In this document: one piece after another, positions 17,248-26,117 of the stretch | Position numbering within the stretch: position 1 is the first letter of the stretch | Layout of the letters: the number at the start of each line of letters is the position of its first letter | Assembly (NCBI RefSeq): GCF_017876535.1 | Contig: NZ_JAGIOF010000003.1 | Location: 28,818 to 92,817 of the forward strand | Source: Paeniglutamicibacter kerguelensis | GTDB taxonomy: Bacteria > Actinomycetota > Actinomycetes > Actinomycetales > Micrococcaceae | DNA length: 64,000 nt | Direction of reading: 5' to 3' | Made by a program: the position numbers and the translations under genes | The notes under the pieces: model-generated | The model's database searches: none | The model's input: the letters and a program-made list of their open reading frames with translations, nothing else | What the model was told of the DNA's origin: nothing

Positions 17248-17550
17248 CTAGACGTCGACGCAGTCGCGGCATATCGGGGCGCCGCCCAGGGTCCTGGCGG
17301 CCTGGCTTCGGTGCCGGACGGTGAAGCATTCGCCGCACACGAACTCGTCGCTGGCCTGGGGAATGATCTCGACGACCAGCTCATCGAGAACGATCGCGCC
17401 GGGCAGCTCGATGCCGTCGGACAGGTCTGTCTCCTCGAGGTCTGCGTGCACGCTCCGGGCGGTCGGTGCGTCCATCTTCCGGACGTCCTTGAGCGTCCGT
17501 TCCGAGGCCTCGGCGACATCCGGGCGGGCCTCGTCGTAATCCTGGGCCAT
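17248..17550 (-). CDS. DUF4193 zinc-ribbon protein
   Basis: 100 aa, acidic, with the actinobacteria-specific DUF4193 start AQDYDEARPDV and a C-terminal CxxC...CxxC zinc ribbon (CGEC and CRDC). ATG 17550 has AAAGGAC at a good distance; upstream in-frame codons to 17613 are less likely. The family is conserved in many Actinobacteria, but its function is unknown. This is probably a native core-type gene standing between two catabolic blocks. It is monocistronic, with the terminator hairpin downstream and an A/T-rich promoter region upstream. Confidence 0.82.
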   Translation of the reverse strand: MAQDYDEARPDVAEASERTLKDVRKMDAPTARSVHADLEETDLSDGIELPGAIVLDELVVEIIPQASDEFVCGECFTVRHRSQAARTLGGAPICRDCVDV

Positions 17551-18004
17551 GTTGTGTCCTTTCATTTGATTCTGGGGGCACGAGTGTAGAACCAACCAGA
17601 CACGGCCGTCCAACGGACCTTCGTCACATCACGAATTAGTCGTATTTCACCTAGTCAAAATGCCATTTTGAAACGCCGATAGTTGATATTATGTAAGGTC
17701 GCATAAATGCAAAGTGCAGGAAGTGTGCTTTGCATTTGTTCCATTGACCCTTTGAATTGAAGCATTCTCACGCAAGGTGAAGCATTGGCCGCATTTTTGT
17801 CGCTAGAAATGAACTATCGACCAAAATTTCCTGTGATTCCGGGGATTTCTGGGCCTAATTATATATTTCGGTTCGACGGTTTGATTCACCTCTAGGGAGA
17901 AAAATAGGAGCAAAGCGACCTCCCAACCGTTGAGGACCCCCCTAGGATCCTGTCTTTTCGTGGTCCAACTTAAATCCGAATCCTTCATTCCTCTGGGTAT
18001 CCGG
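17551..18004. other. 454-bp A/T-rich intergenic region
   Basis: Between the DUF4193 gene and the end of the ureide operon. It is clearly poorer in G/C than its surroundings, especially 17640-17900. It should hold the DUF4193 promoter and the 3' end of the ureide transcript. A GAAGCATT motif occurs twice (near 17760 and 17781). The small open frames here look accidental. Confidence 0.5.
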
Positions 18005-18985
18005 CTAGGGCACGGCGGCCCGGATCATTCGTCCAAGCTTGAATAGATCGACGGCGGCTGCGGTCGACTGCAGGGGATCAAGACCCGCGGCTGCGAAACT
18101 ACCGGCTGGATCGCCATCCCCTGTCATGTATGGCGAGTCGGTTCCAAGCAGCACCCGGTCAGCGCCGGCAAACGCCGCAAGAAAACGCAGTGCGGTTTCG
18201 GAGTGCACGATCGAGTCGTACCAGATCTGTTCTGCATAGCCGGAAGGTGGCTTGCCAGCAGCTTCTCGCAATTCGGGGCGCTGCTTCCACGCGTTTTCCA
18301 TCCGACCGAGCAGATAGGGCAAAGCGCCGCCACCGTGCGGCACGATGAGTTTCAACCCGGGGTGGCGGTCGAGGGTTCCGGTGGCCATGAGCCTTCCGAC
18401 CGCCCATGCAGTATCGAAGGGAACCCCTAGGGAATTGTTCAGGAATAGTTCGGGCGAGGTCACCATCCCGCAATAGTAGGGGTGGACCAAGAGTGGAGCG
18501 CCGAGTTCCGCAGCTTCCTCAAAGAGCGGACCAAGCCCGAGCACGTCTAGCGGTTCTGATGGTCCCAGGCCCGTGCCGATGATCGCGCCGACGAGGCCGA
18601 GTTCTTCCGTTGCTCTGCGAAGCTCCGCCGCCGCGGCCTGCGCATCACCGATGGGCAGTGTGGCAAGTCCGTATAAACGGTCCGTATCGCCGATGAACTC
18701 GGCGATTGCGTCATTGGCGCGACGTGCGAATCCTATGGGGTCATGTTCCTGCCCGTAGATGAATAGGTGCGGGGTGAGGGACACGATGGAAATATCGACG
18801 CCCCGTTCATCCATGGCCGATAGTTTAGCCGAGGGCGATTGCATCTCCGGGTAGTGCAGCGGCAGTCGGCCTGCGGCAGTCTCCAGAAAGTCTGTTGTCC
18901 CCGTGATCCCATGGGCACCCGACCCCGCGCGGAGTATCTGGACGACAAAGTCCGGGACGAAGTGGGTATGAACATCAACAAGCAT
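18005..18985 (-). CDS. Amidohydrolase 2 family protein (ACMSD-like)
   Basis: About 326 aa of the amidohydrolase-related TIM-barrel group that includes aminocarboxymuconate semialdehyde decarboxylase and uracil-catabolic hydrolases. The metal ligands are VDVHTHFVPD (HxH), LLVHPYY (His), IVPHGGG (His) and LLGTDSPY (Asp). I chose ATG 18985, which overlaps the preceding M20 gene by 11 nt; the longer frame to 19126 is shadow. It would catalyse a non-redox C-C or C-N bond cleavage on a small carboxylate in the cytoplasm. It is the last gene of the long minus-strand ureide-type operon. Confidence 0.82.
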   Translation of the reverse strand: MLVDVHTHFVPDFVVQILRAGSGAHGITGTTDFLETAAGRLPLHYPEMQSPSAKLSAMDERGVDISIVSLTPHLFIYGQEHDPIGFARRANDAIAEFIGDTDRLYGLATLPIGDAQAAAAELRRATEELGLVGAIIGTGLGPSEPLDVLGLGPLFEEAAELGAPLLVHPYYCGMVTSPELFLNNSLGVPFDTAWAVGRLMATGTLDRHPGLKLIVPHGGGALPYLLGRMENAWKQRPELREAAGKPPSGYAEQIWYDSIVHSETALRFLAAFAGADRVLLGTDSPYMTGDGDPAGSFAAAGLDPLQSTAAAVDLFKLGRMIRAAVP

Positions 18986-20399
18986 GTGCGGAACCCGCTT
19001 CAAACCGTTCCAGGGCGGCAATCGCAAGACGCCTGAATACCTCGGCGCTGGTCTTGATCCCGTTCGTAAACCACTCGAGCGAGAGATGTTCCTGGGCTGA
19101 ATGTTCCTGCATGTCGGGCTGGGCATAGGGCACCAGAAGGCAGTCGAGTCCCACCGCGTCGACGAAGGTGGCGAAGACTCCGCCCCCGCCGATGGACGGG
19201 ATCACCACCGGTGGGCGCCCCCACACCGATTCGAGGGCAGCGACGGCCGTCGACACGAGCGGATGGTCACCGGTGACTCCCGATGGCGGTGCGTCGGAGA
19301 GCACCGTGATCTCGATGTCTTCGAACCCGTGCGCGTCAAGGTGCGCCCGAAGAAGCGTGGCGACGTGGCTTGGCCGTTGGCCCTTGAGCAGCGCAAAGTC
19401 GATCTTTGCCGTCGCCGAGGTCGGGACCGCCATTTTGAGGCCCTGGCCCGTGTAGCCGCCCTCGATGCCGCAGACGCACATCCTTGGTTCAAAGAACATC
19501 GAATCGATCGGTGCGTCGCGTTCAAATTCACGGACGCCGAAGGTCTCGGCCGGAGGCAGGAAACCAGCGGGAAGCTTCGCTGCTAGGTCCCGCAATTCGG
19601 TGGTGATCGGCTCCATGCCATCGAAGAAACCGTCGATCGCCACGCGGCCATCCTTATCAACCAGCGTTGCGATGGCTTGGGCCATCTGGGTGACTGGATT
19701 TGGAAGGATACTGCCGTAGCTCCCCGAATGCCATTCGTTGTCTGCACCCTTGGCGTTCAACTCCACATACAGTGCCCCGCGGATTCCGAGGAACAGCGCA
19801 GGGTCCCACACCCCCAGCGTCGAAGCGTCGGAGGTATAGAGGAAGTCTGCGCGGAAGCGGTCCACATTTGCCCGGATGTAGTCGGAGGTGTCCCCGCACC
19901 CGATTTCGTCCTCACCATCAAACATGAAGTTGATCTGGAACGGGGGAAGCTCCCCAAACACATCGATCCAGGCCGCCAGCGCACAAAGGTGCGCGATCAT
20001 CTGCCCCTTGCTGTCTCCCACGCCGCGTCCCCACAGTGATCCCTCAAAAACCGTGGGCTCGAATGGCGGAAACTTCCACTGCGCGTCGTCTCCCGGCGGC
20101 ACCACATCATAGTGTCCGTAGACCAACAACTTTCGTTCGCTCTCCCCCGCTGCGGCCCAGACAATTGGGTGGGCTCCGGTCTCCAAGAGCTCGGGTTTCA
20201 GCCCGATCGAAGCGATCCGGGAAGCCAGGTGCTCCGCGCACTCGCGCACGCCTTCCCCGGTGGCACTGATGCTCGGGATCGAAGCGAACTCGATGAGCCA
20301 GGACAGGTACTCGCCGGCTTGCTCCTCGACCCGCTGCATCAGCGCTTCCTTGTTGGCCTCCAGCGCCTGCAGCTTGTTTTCCCGCAGCTTAGAATCCAT
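18975..20399 (-). CDS. M20 family metallopeptidase (dipeptidase/ArgE-DapE type)
   Basis: About 474 aa. Metal site motifs are clear: VYGHYDVVPPG (HxD), WGRGVGDSKGQ, FDGEDEIG (catalytic EE-like pair) and a late QEHSAQEHLS histidine. The length and the WGRGVGDSKG loop fit the cytosolic dipeptidase/carnosinase-like branch better than the allantoate amidohydrolase (AllC) branch. Start options are ATG 20399 and ATG 20411; both overlap the aminohydrolase gene, and 20399 was chosen for spacing from AAGG. In an operon with an AllE-like gene, one might expect AllC, so this enzyme may take the acyclic amide-cleaving role. Confidence 0.83.
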   Translation of the reverse strand: MDSKLRENKLQALEANKEALMQRVEEQAGEYLSWLIEFASIPSISATGEGVRECAEHLASRIASIGLKPELLETGAHPIVWAAAGESERKLLVYGHYDVVPPGDDAQWKFPPFEPTVFEGSLWGRGVGDSKGQMIAHLCALAAWIDVFGELPPFQINFMFDGEDEIGCGDTSDYIRANVDRFRADFLYTSDASTLGVWDPALFLGIRGALYVELNAKGADNEWHSGSYGSILPNPVTQMAQAIATLVDKDGRVAIDGFFDGMEPITTELRDLAAKLPAGFLPPAETFGVREFERDAPIDSMFFEPRMCVCGIEGGYTGQGLKMAVPTSATAKIDFALLKGQRPSHVATLLRAHLDAHGFEDIEITVLSDAPPSGVTGDHPLVSTAVAALESVWGRPPVVIPSIGGGGVFATFVDAVGLDCLLVPYAQPDMQEHSAQEHLSLEWFTNGIKTSAEVFRRLAIAALERFEAGSAHAC

Positions 20400-21153
20400 C
20401 ACGGTTGGCATCCTTGTATAGAAGATAGGCGGATTGGGAGAGTCCTGTCGGATAGTAGTACTGCGGGCAATACGGACCCATGTAGATGAAGTCGTCCTCT
20501 TGGACCTCATAGTTCTCACGTTCCAGAACATAGATTCCGCGTCCGTTGAGCATGTACAGGACGTGCTCCTCGTCATGGATCTCGACCTTGGGGAACACCG
20601 CGCCGGGGTCGAACGAGAGGATGCTCATCGCGAAGTCGAACGAGGCATCGACCGGCAGCATTTCCAGGCGGTAAACGCCGGGAACCGATCCGGGGGTCGG
20701 CAGCATGTCATTGGCGCACCCCACCACGGGCTCGGGCGCGGGGTGCCCGGCTGTCGGCTCGTAGCGGCGCTTGACCCACAGTAGGCGGGCGGGGATATCG
20801 GCGGAATTGGAGATTTCAAAACTCCCGCCTTGCGGCAGGAACGCGAAGGAGGATGCCGGGGCATCTTCTCCAAAGGGGCCGGTGAGCCCTCCATCCAAGG
20901 TGTAGAGGAAGTTCTCGAATCCTTCACCGGCCGGGGCAACGGTTCCACCACCCGGCTCGATTTCCAGCAGGTACATCGCGGCTTTCGCCGACCCGTTGCG
21001 CGGCGTGGTCAGTTTCTTGACCACAGTCTCGGCAAATTCCGGCAGCCGTGACCCGAAGTGGTTGGCCGGGGTAATCACATAGTGTCCTTGGCCGATTCCT
21101 CCCCTGTTGGTGGAGACCTGCGCGGGTGGGAGCAGTGGTGGAGACTGGTTCAT
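20389..21153 (-). CDS. (S)-ureidoglycine aminohydrolase-like bicupin (AllE family)
   Basis: 254 aa with two cupin domains. The C-terminal cupin shows the strong AllE pattern PKVEIHDEEHVLYMLNGRG, then EDDFIYMGPYCPQYYYPTG, with metal ligands Glu/His in the EIHDEEH stretch. AllE converts ureidoglycine to ureidoglycolate and ammonia in allantoin catabolism. ATG 21153 overlaps the dihydropyrimidinase stop (ATGA). Among all genes of this operon it is the most specific pointer to ureide (purine-derived) degradation. Confidence 0.86.
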   Translation of the reverse strand: MNQSPPLLPPAQVSTNRGGIGQGHYVITPANHFGSRLPEFAETVVKKLTTPRNGSAKAAMYLLEIEPGGGTVAPAGEGFENFLYTLDGGLTGPFGEDAPASSFAFLPQGGSFEISNSADIPARLLWVKRRYEPTAGHPAPEPVVGCANDMLPTPGSVPGVYRLEMLPVDASFDFAMSILSFDPGAVFPKVEIHDEEHVLYMLNGRGIYVLERENYEVQEDDFIYMGPYCPQYYYPTGLSQSAYLLYKDANRDGF

Positions 21154-22580
21154 TTCGTTTCTCCTAATGGGTGGCTGGGAGTCGACCGGTGCAGGTACGC
21201 TCCGGCTCGTTGGTTCTGGAGCACCGCTCCGTCGAAAAATACTGTTTCCCCACGCAGCAGGACCTGCCGTACCCGGCCCGAAACTTCCATCCCCTCATAG
21301 GGAAGGTAGTCCGCGGCCGAATGGTGGGTGCTGGCGGAAAGTATGGAGCTTTGCCGCGGGTCAAGGATCACCAGGTCGGCGTCGGAGCCGACAGCGATCT
21401 CGCCCTTGCGTGGGTAGAGGCCTGCGAGCTTCGCCGGGTTGCTGCTCGCGATTTCCACCATGCGCGCCAGCGTGTAGTGGCCATCAACGACGCCTTGATA
21501 GGCAATGGCCATCCGCTGCTCGACACCCGGGAGCCCGTTCAAGATGTGGGTGAAGTCGCCCTCGACGATTTTTTCGCCGTGGAGCGCGAAGGGGCAGTGG
21601 TCGCTGGAGAGCACGTCGAGCGGGCCCGAGTCGAGTGCGCCCCAGAGTTCGGTCTGGTCCTCCAGCGAGCGCGTGGGCGGGGAACACACGAATCTGGCTG
21701 CGATCTCCCGCGGGACCCCCTCGAGCATCGACTCGTCGAAGACAAGATAGTGGGAACAGGTCTCCGCGAAGATCTGCGTCCCGGCGGCGCGCGCCCGCTC
21801 GATTTCCGCGAGCGCCTCGGAGGACGAGACATGGACTATGTAGAGCCGGGTCCCGGAAAGACGGGCAAGCACCGATGCGCGCATGACGGCTTCGGCCTCG
21901 GTCATCGGTGGCCGGGTCTTCCCATGCCAGTCCGGTTCCGTGTGCCCGGCCGCCAATGCGTCGCCCACCAGCACCTTGATGGCGTGGCCGTTCTCGGCAT
22001 GCACCAGCACGAGCATGTCGGACTCGGCCGCGCTCTGCATGGCCCGCAGGAGCGCCTCGTCATCGCTCATCATCTGCCCCGGATAGGCCAGGTACATTTT
22101 CACGCTGGTGACGCCCAGGTCCGGCAACCCGGAAAGCTGCTCGAGTGTTTCGGCGTCGGGCTGCACCAGGACCATGTGCGCCCCGTAGTCAGCCCACGGG
22201 CGCTGGGCTGCAACTCGTTCCCGCCAGTCTGCAAGCGCATCCGCCAAGGACTGGCCGGCTTCCGCCCTGCAAAAGTCGACGATGGTGGTGGTTCCGCCCG
22301 CCACCGCCGCTGCGGTGCCGCTCGCGAAGTCGTCGGCGGTGCGGATGGAACCCCGGAAAACCGAGTCAAGGTGGGTGTGGAAATCGACGCCGCCGGGCAA
22401 GACGTAACTGCCGTGCGCATCAATCACCTCGGCGTCGGCTGGCACTTCGTCGTGGCCGGGTTCGAAGGACCCGAGCCCGGCCACGACGCCGTCCACCACC
22501 AACACGTCGGAACGCACCACGCCGGCAGCGGTGACTACCTCGCCGCCGCGCACGATGCACCGACGCGGGCGGCTAAACAT
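21150..22580 (-). CDS. Dihydropyrimidinase/hydantoinase-family amidohydrolase (possible allantoinase)
   Basis: 476 aa, the usual length. All binuclear-zinc ligands of cyclic amidohydrolases are visible: VDFHTHLD (HxH), the carboxylated Lys in SVKMYLAYPG, LVHAENGH, LYIVHVSS and LSSDHCPFA. Such enzymes open five- or six-membered cyclic diamides (hydantoin, dihydropyrimidine, allantoin). With AllE downstream, allantoin is the most attractive substrate, though the sequence looks closer to dihydropyrimidinase/D-hydantoinase than to AllB. ATG 22580 overlaps the aldehyde dehydrogenase stop by 8 nt. Confidence 0.86.
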   Translation of the reverse strand: MFSRPRRCIVRGGEVVTAAGVVRSDVLVVDGVVAGLGSFEPGHDEVPADAEVIDAHGSYVLPGGVDFHTHLDSVFRGSIRTADDFASGTAAAVAGGTTTIVDFCRAEAGQSLADALADWRERVAAQRPWADYGAHMVLVQPDAETLEQLSGLPDLGVTSVKMYLAYPGQMMSDDEALLRAMQSAAESDMLVLVHAENGHAIKVLVGDALAAGHTEPDWHGKTRPPMTEAEAVMRASVLARLSGTRLYIVHVSSSEALAEIERARAAGTQIFAETCSHYLVFDESMLEGVPREIAARFVCSPPTRSLEDQTELWGALDSGPLDVLSSDHCPFALHGEKIVEGDFTHILNGLPGVEQRMAIAYQGVVDGHYTLARMVEIASSNPAKLAGLYPRKGEIAVGSDADLVILDPRQSSILSASTHHSAADYLPYEGMEVSGRVRQVLLRGETVFFDGAVLQNQRAGAYLHRSTPSHPLGETK

Positions 22581-24069
22581 CGAGATTGATCCAGTTCGTC
22601 TTGAGCGCCGTGTACTGCTCCAGCGCGTGCAGCGACTTGTCGCGTCCGAAGCCCGACTGCTTGAACCCGCCGAAGGGCACGTTGATGTCGGCCTGGTTGT
22701 AGCAATTCACCCAGACAGTGCCGGCGCGCAGCGCCCGCGAGAGCTGGTGCGCCTTCGAGATGTCCCGGGTCCACACCGCGGCGGCGAGGCCGTAGTCCGA
22801 ATCGTTAGCAATCCGCACCGCGTCCTGGGCGTTCTTGGCCGTGATGACGGAGAGCACCGGCCCGAAGATTTCCTCTTGGGCGATGCGCATCCTGTTGTCG
22901 ACGTCAGCGAAGAGCGTCGGTTCGAGGTAGTACCCACCGGTTTCCTGCCGGGCACGCACCCCGCCGGTGATGAGGCGGGCGCCCTCCTGGCGCCCGATGT
23001 CGACGTAGCCGGCAACGCGATCGAGCTGTTCGGCGTCAACGATGGCGCCCATTCGGGTTTCGGGGGCGAACGGATCCCCCGGTCGCCACACGTGGCTCGC
23101 CGTCACCACAAGCTCAATGAACTCGTCCCTGATGGATTCCTCCACCACCAAGCGGGACCCGGCGCTGCACATTTCGCCCTGGTTCACGTATGCGGCCAGT
23201 GCCGCGGCGGCCGCGGCGACCTCAAGGTCGGGCGCGTCAGCCATCACGATGTTTGCCGACTTGCCGCCGCATTCCAGGGAGACGGCCTTCATGTTTGATT
23301 GTCCCGAGTACTGCAGGAAGTACTTGCCCACCTGGGTTGATCCGGTAAAGGCAATCTTGTCCACATCCATGTGCAGGCCAAGGGCCTTGCCAGCCTTCTC
23401 CCCCAGTCCCGGGACAACGTTGAAGACGCCGTCTGGCAGCCCCGCCTCGACCGCGAGTTTCGCGAGAGCGATCACCGGCAGCGGCGCCTGCTCGGCGGGC
23501 TTCACGATGACCGAGTTTCCCGTGGCCAGGGCCGGGGCGATCTTCCACATGGGCATCCCGATCGGGAAGTTCCACGGGACCACCGCCGCCACCACGCCGA
23601 CGGCCTCGCGGGTGACGAGCGCCAGCGCCGACGGGGCCGTGGGCATGATCTCGCCTGCCCACTTGTCGATGGCCTCCGCGTAGAACTCGAGCACATCCGC
23701 CGCATGGTCTACCTCGCCGAGCGCGGCGGAAATGGGTTTGCCGCAATCGGCCGTCACGATGGTTGCCAGGCGGGCCCGGTCGCGGCGGATCCCGGCGGCG
23801 AAGCGCATCAGCACCTGCTTGCGGTGGCGCGGTGGGGCGCTAGACCAGCGGCCGTCCTCGAATGCGCGCCGGGCCGCCGAAACCGCCGCGTCGACATCCA
23901 CCTCGTCCCCGGCGGCGATCTGTCCGATCACTGCACCATTGACGGGGCTCCGGTTTTCGATGGTCTCGCCGGAGATCGCGCCGACAAAGCGGCCGTCAAT
24001 GAATGCCCCGCCTTCGGGCGCCGCCTCAGCGACGACAGCTGTCCAATCCTCGGTGATTTCGGTGGTCAT
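22573..24069 (-). CDS. Aldehyde dehydrogenase (PuuC/betaine-aldehyde type)
   Basis: 498 aa, full length for class 1/2-like aldehyde dehydrogenases. The motifs are VPWNFPIGMPMWK at the cofactor site, FTGSTQVGK, LECGGKS (general base Glu) and NQGEMCSAGSR with the nucleophile Cys near residue 301. A clear ribosome site AGAAGGAGCACCCC precedes ATG 24069. It probably oxidises an aldehyde released when the ureide or hydantoin side chain is degraded. The gene starts 39 nt after an amidohydrolase gene, the largest gap in this part of the operon. Confidence 0.88.
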   Translation of the reverse strand: MTTEITEDWTAVVAEAAPEGGAFIDGRFVGAISGETIENRSPVNGAVIGQIAAGDEVDVDAAVSAARRAFEDGRWSSAPPRHRKQVLMRFAAGIRRDRARLATIVTADCGKPISAALGEVDHAADVLEFYAEAIDKWAGEIMPTAPSALALVTREAVGVVAAVVPWNFPIGMPMWKIAPALATGNSVIVKPAEQAPLPVIALAKLAVEAGLPDGVFNVVPGLGEKAGKALGLHMDVDKIAFTGSTQVGKYFLQYSGQSNMKAVSLECGGKSANIVMADAPDLEVAAAAAALAAYVNQGEMCSAGSRLVVEESIRDEFIELVVTASHVWRPGDPFAPETRMGAIVDAEQLDRVAGYVDIGRQEGARLITGGVRARQETGGYYLEPTLFADVDNRMRIAQEEIFGPVLSVITAKNAQDAVRIANDSDYGLAAAVWTRDISKAHQLSRALRAGTVWVNCYNQADINVPFGGFKQSGFGRDKSLHALEQYTALKTNWINLDV

Positions 24070-24108
24070 GGGGTGCTCCTTCTAAAGAAAAGTGGAAAGT
24101 GTTGAGAG

Positions 24109-25380
24109 CTAGTTTCTGGCCAGCCAGATTTCGGGCTGGCGGTCCGAGGCCGGCTGGCCCGTGGCGATTTCCGCCCACAGCTGGGCCGAGGTGCGCTCGT
24201 CGCGCAGGTCGACCACGACGTTGCCGTCCTTCATCACCAGGCGCGGCCTGGCCAGCGCGCGCAGGTCGCTGGTCGGGTCGCCATCGACAATCACCAGGTC
24301 CGCCAGGTTGCCCGCACTGATGCTGCCGATGTTCGGTGCCCCTATGGCCGCGGCCGCCACCTTGGTTGCGGCAAGCAGCGCGTCGATCTTGGCCATGCCG
24401 GCGCCGACCAGCGCCTCCAATTCGCAGACCAGGACGTCGCGGGCGGGAATCCAATGGATCGGGTCGCTGCCGGCGGCGATATGCACGCCCGCCGCCATCG
24501 CACGCTGCACCGATTCCTTGTGCACCCGGGCGATGCGTTCCTCGTAGACGGCGGCCCGGTCCTCGGTGATGGTCTTGCCGATCGACAGGTGCGTGTTGGT
24601 TGAAAACGCCCAGAGCGTGGGGACGTAGTAGGTGCCCTGGTCCGCCATCTGGGTCACGAGTGCCTCGTCCAGGGCGAGTCCGTGGTCGATCACGTCGATC
24701 CCCGCGTTGACCGCCGCGCGCGCAGCGTCGAGGCCTTCGCAATGGCAGCCGACGCGTGCGCCGAGCAGATGGGCCTCGGCCACGGCCGTGGCGATTTCCT
24801 CGTCGTTCAGGTAGCGCAGGCAGGTGGTCCAGTCCGAGTCGCCGGTGGTGTGCGAGAGCACGAGCTTGATCAGGTCGGCACCCGCCAGCCGCTCCTCGCG
24901 CACCGCCCGGCGAACCTCGTCGGTTCCGTCGGCGAAGTGGTTGCGCCAATCGATCGGGGCTCCGCGGCCGACGATGTTCGGTCCGGCGGTGAAGGCGCGC
25001 GGCCCAAGCACCCGGCCGGCGGCAATTTCATCGCGGAAGGCATGGATGCCGCGGTGCTTGCAACCGGGGTCGCGGACCGTGGTGACGCCGGATTCGATGG
25101 CCCGGCGTGCCGTGATGACGCCGTCGACGACGCTGGTGGTGATGAGCTTTGCGTCTGCCTCCACCCCCGAGCGGCTCATCAGGTGGAAGTGCGAATCGAT
25201 GAGTCCGGGAATGATGTGTCCGCCGTCTGCATCAATGATGTTTCGTGCGTCGCTCGGCAGTTGGCTGGCCGGTTCCACGGCGGTGAAGCATCCGTCCTGC
25301 ACCACGACCATGTGGTCGTGCACAAAGCTTCGGGAGTCGCTGTCGAGAATCGGTCCTCCGAGCACAAACTGGATTGTCAT
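24109..25380 (-). CDS. Amidohydrolase family protein (imidazolonepropionase/prolidase-like)
   Basis: 423 aa of the mononuclear/binuclear amidohydrolase superfamily. The ligands are GLIDSHFHLM (HxH), a Lys in DLIKLVLSH, GCHCEG (His), IDHGLAL (His) and AAGSDPIH (Asp). This group acts on imidazolone, N-acyl or peptide-like amides. ATG 25380 overlaps the racemase stop (ATGA) and has AGGAGGACTC upstream. It is the third amidohydrolase-fold enzyme in the same operon, implying sequential hydrolysis of a multi-amide compound. Substrate unknown. Confidence 0.84.
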   Translation of the reverse strand: MTIQFVLGGPILDSDSRSFVHDHMVVVQDGCFTAVEPASQLPSDARNIIDADGGHIIPGLIDSHFHLMSRSGVEADAKLITTSVVDGVITARRAIESGVTTVRDPGCKHRGIHAFRDEIAAGRVLGPRAFTAGPNIVGRGAPIDWRNHFADGTDEVRRAVREERLAGADLIKLVLSHTTGDSDWTTCLRYLNDEEIATAVAEAHLLGARVGCHCEGLDAARAAVNAGIDVIDHGLALDEALVTQMADQGTYYVPTLWAFSTNTHLSIGKTITEDRAAVYEERIARVHKESVQRAMAAGVHIAAGSDPIHWIPARDVLVCELEALVGAGMAKIDALLAATKVAAAAIGAPNIGSISAGNLADLVIVDGDPTSDLRALARPRLVMKDGNVVVDLRDERTSAQLWAEIATGQPASDRQPEIWLARN

Positions 25381-26117
25381 GAGTCCTCCTGGGGTAGGTC
25401 GTGGGTGGTGGAAGTTTGGGTGATGTGGGCGTCGGCGAGGGTCTCGGCCATGCGGACCCCCGCCAGCAGCCCCGAGACGACGGGGCGGGAAATCGCCTGC
25501 GACAGCCGTGGGGCAATGCGTCCCATGACCGATCCGGTGAGCACCAGCGTGTCGCCGAGCTCCTCGTCCCCAAGGCCCATGCAGGCTTCGATGAGTTGGG
25601 CCAAGAGTTCGTCGGGCGAGGTGCTGGCCGCACGGCTGGAGGATCGGGCCGGAACGATGGAGGCAAGCCGTCCTTCCAACCCATAACCGCGCACCAGCGC
25701 CCGCATGCCGGGGATCTTGCCCGGCGCCAACACCGCGACGCTGAACCTGGCACCCATGGCGCAGGCCTGCAGTATGCCTGCCTCGGCGATGCCCACGACC
25801 GGTCGGTTTGTCACCTCGCGCGCCGCGGCGAGGCCGGGATCGTTGCCGCAGGCCACCACGAAGGCGTCGAAGTCATCGCTCCATTGCCGTACCAGTTCGG
25901 CGGTATGCACCCCGGAGATGGCGACATCCAGCAGCGTATCGATCCCCGCCGGACCCTCCTCCGGGTTCATGAAGTGCGCTTCGGTTCCCTCGCGAAGAAC
26001 AGGGGTGAGGGTGTCGGCAAGTTGCGCCGTGACGGATGCCGAGCTGTTCGAGTTGATCACTGCGATCCGGCGGGTGGCCGCCGCACGCGTCGCCGGTGCT
26101 GTGCGCAGCGTGCTCAT
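25377..26117 (-). CDS. Asp/Glu/hydantoin (allantoin) racemase family protein
   Basis: About 246 aa. It has the two-cysteine-type racemase fold: the N-terminal RRIAVINSNSSASVT loop replaces the usual NPNSS/NTS pattern, FVVACGNDPGL carries the first catalytic Cys, and a second Cys position around EACMGLG is less typical. The central GIAEAGILQACAMG helix is characteristic of hydantoin/allantoin racemases. These enzymes interconvert 5-substituted hydantoin or allantoin enantiomers so that a stereospecific hydrolase can use both. ATG 26117 overlaps the ABC ATPase stop (ATGA). Context with a dihydropyrimidinase supports a hydantoin or allantoin role. Confidence 0.83.
   Translation of the reverse strand: MSTLRTAPATRAAATRRIAVINSNSSASVTAQLADTLTPVLREGTEAHFMNPEEGPAGIDTLLDVAISGVHTAELVRQWSDDFDAFVVACGNDPGLAAAREVTNRPVVGIAEAGILQACAMGARFSVAVLAPGKIPGMRALVRGYGLEGRLASIVPARSSSRAASTSPDELLAQLIEACMGLGDEELGDTLVLTGSVMGRIAPRLSQAISRPVVSGLLAGVRMAETLADAHITQTSTTHDLPQEDS

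Noticed and set aside
17803..17988. 61-aa minus-strand frame in the A/T-rich gap
   Set aside because: No ribosome site or recognisable content; fits chance in low-G/C DNA.
21171..22589. 472-aa open frame on the plus strand
   Set aside because: Exactly opposite the dihydropyrimidinase gene, whose zinc ligands are intact; the plus frame is an artefact of high G/C third positions.
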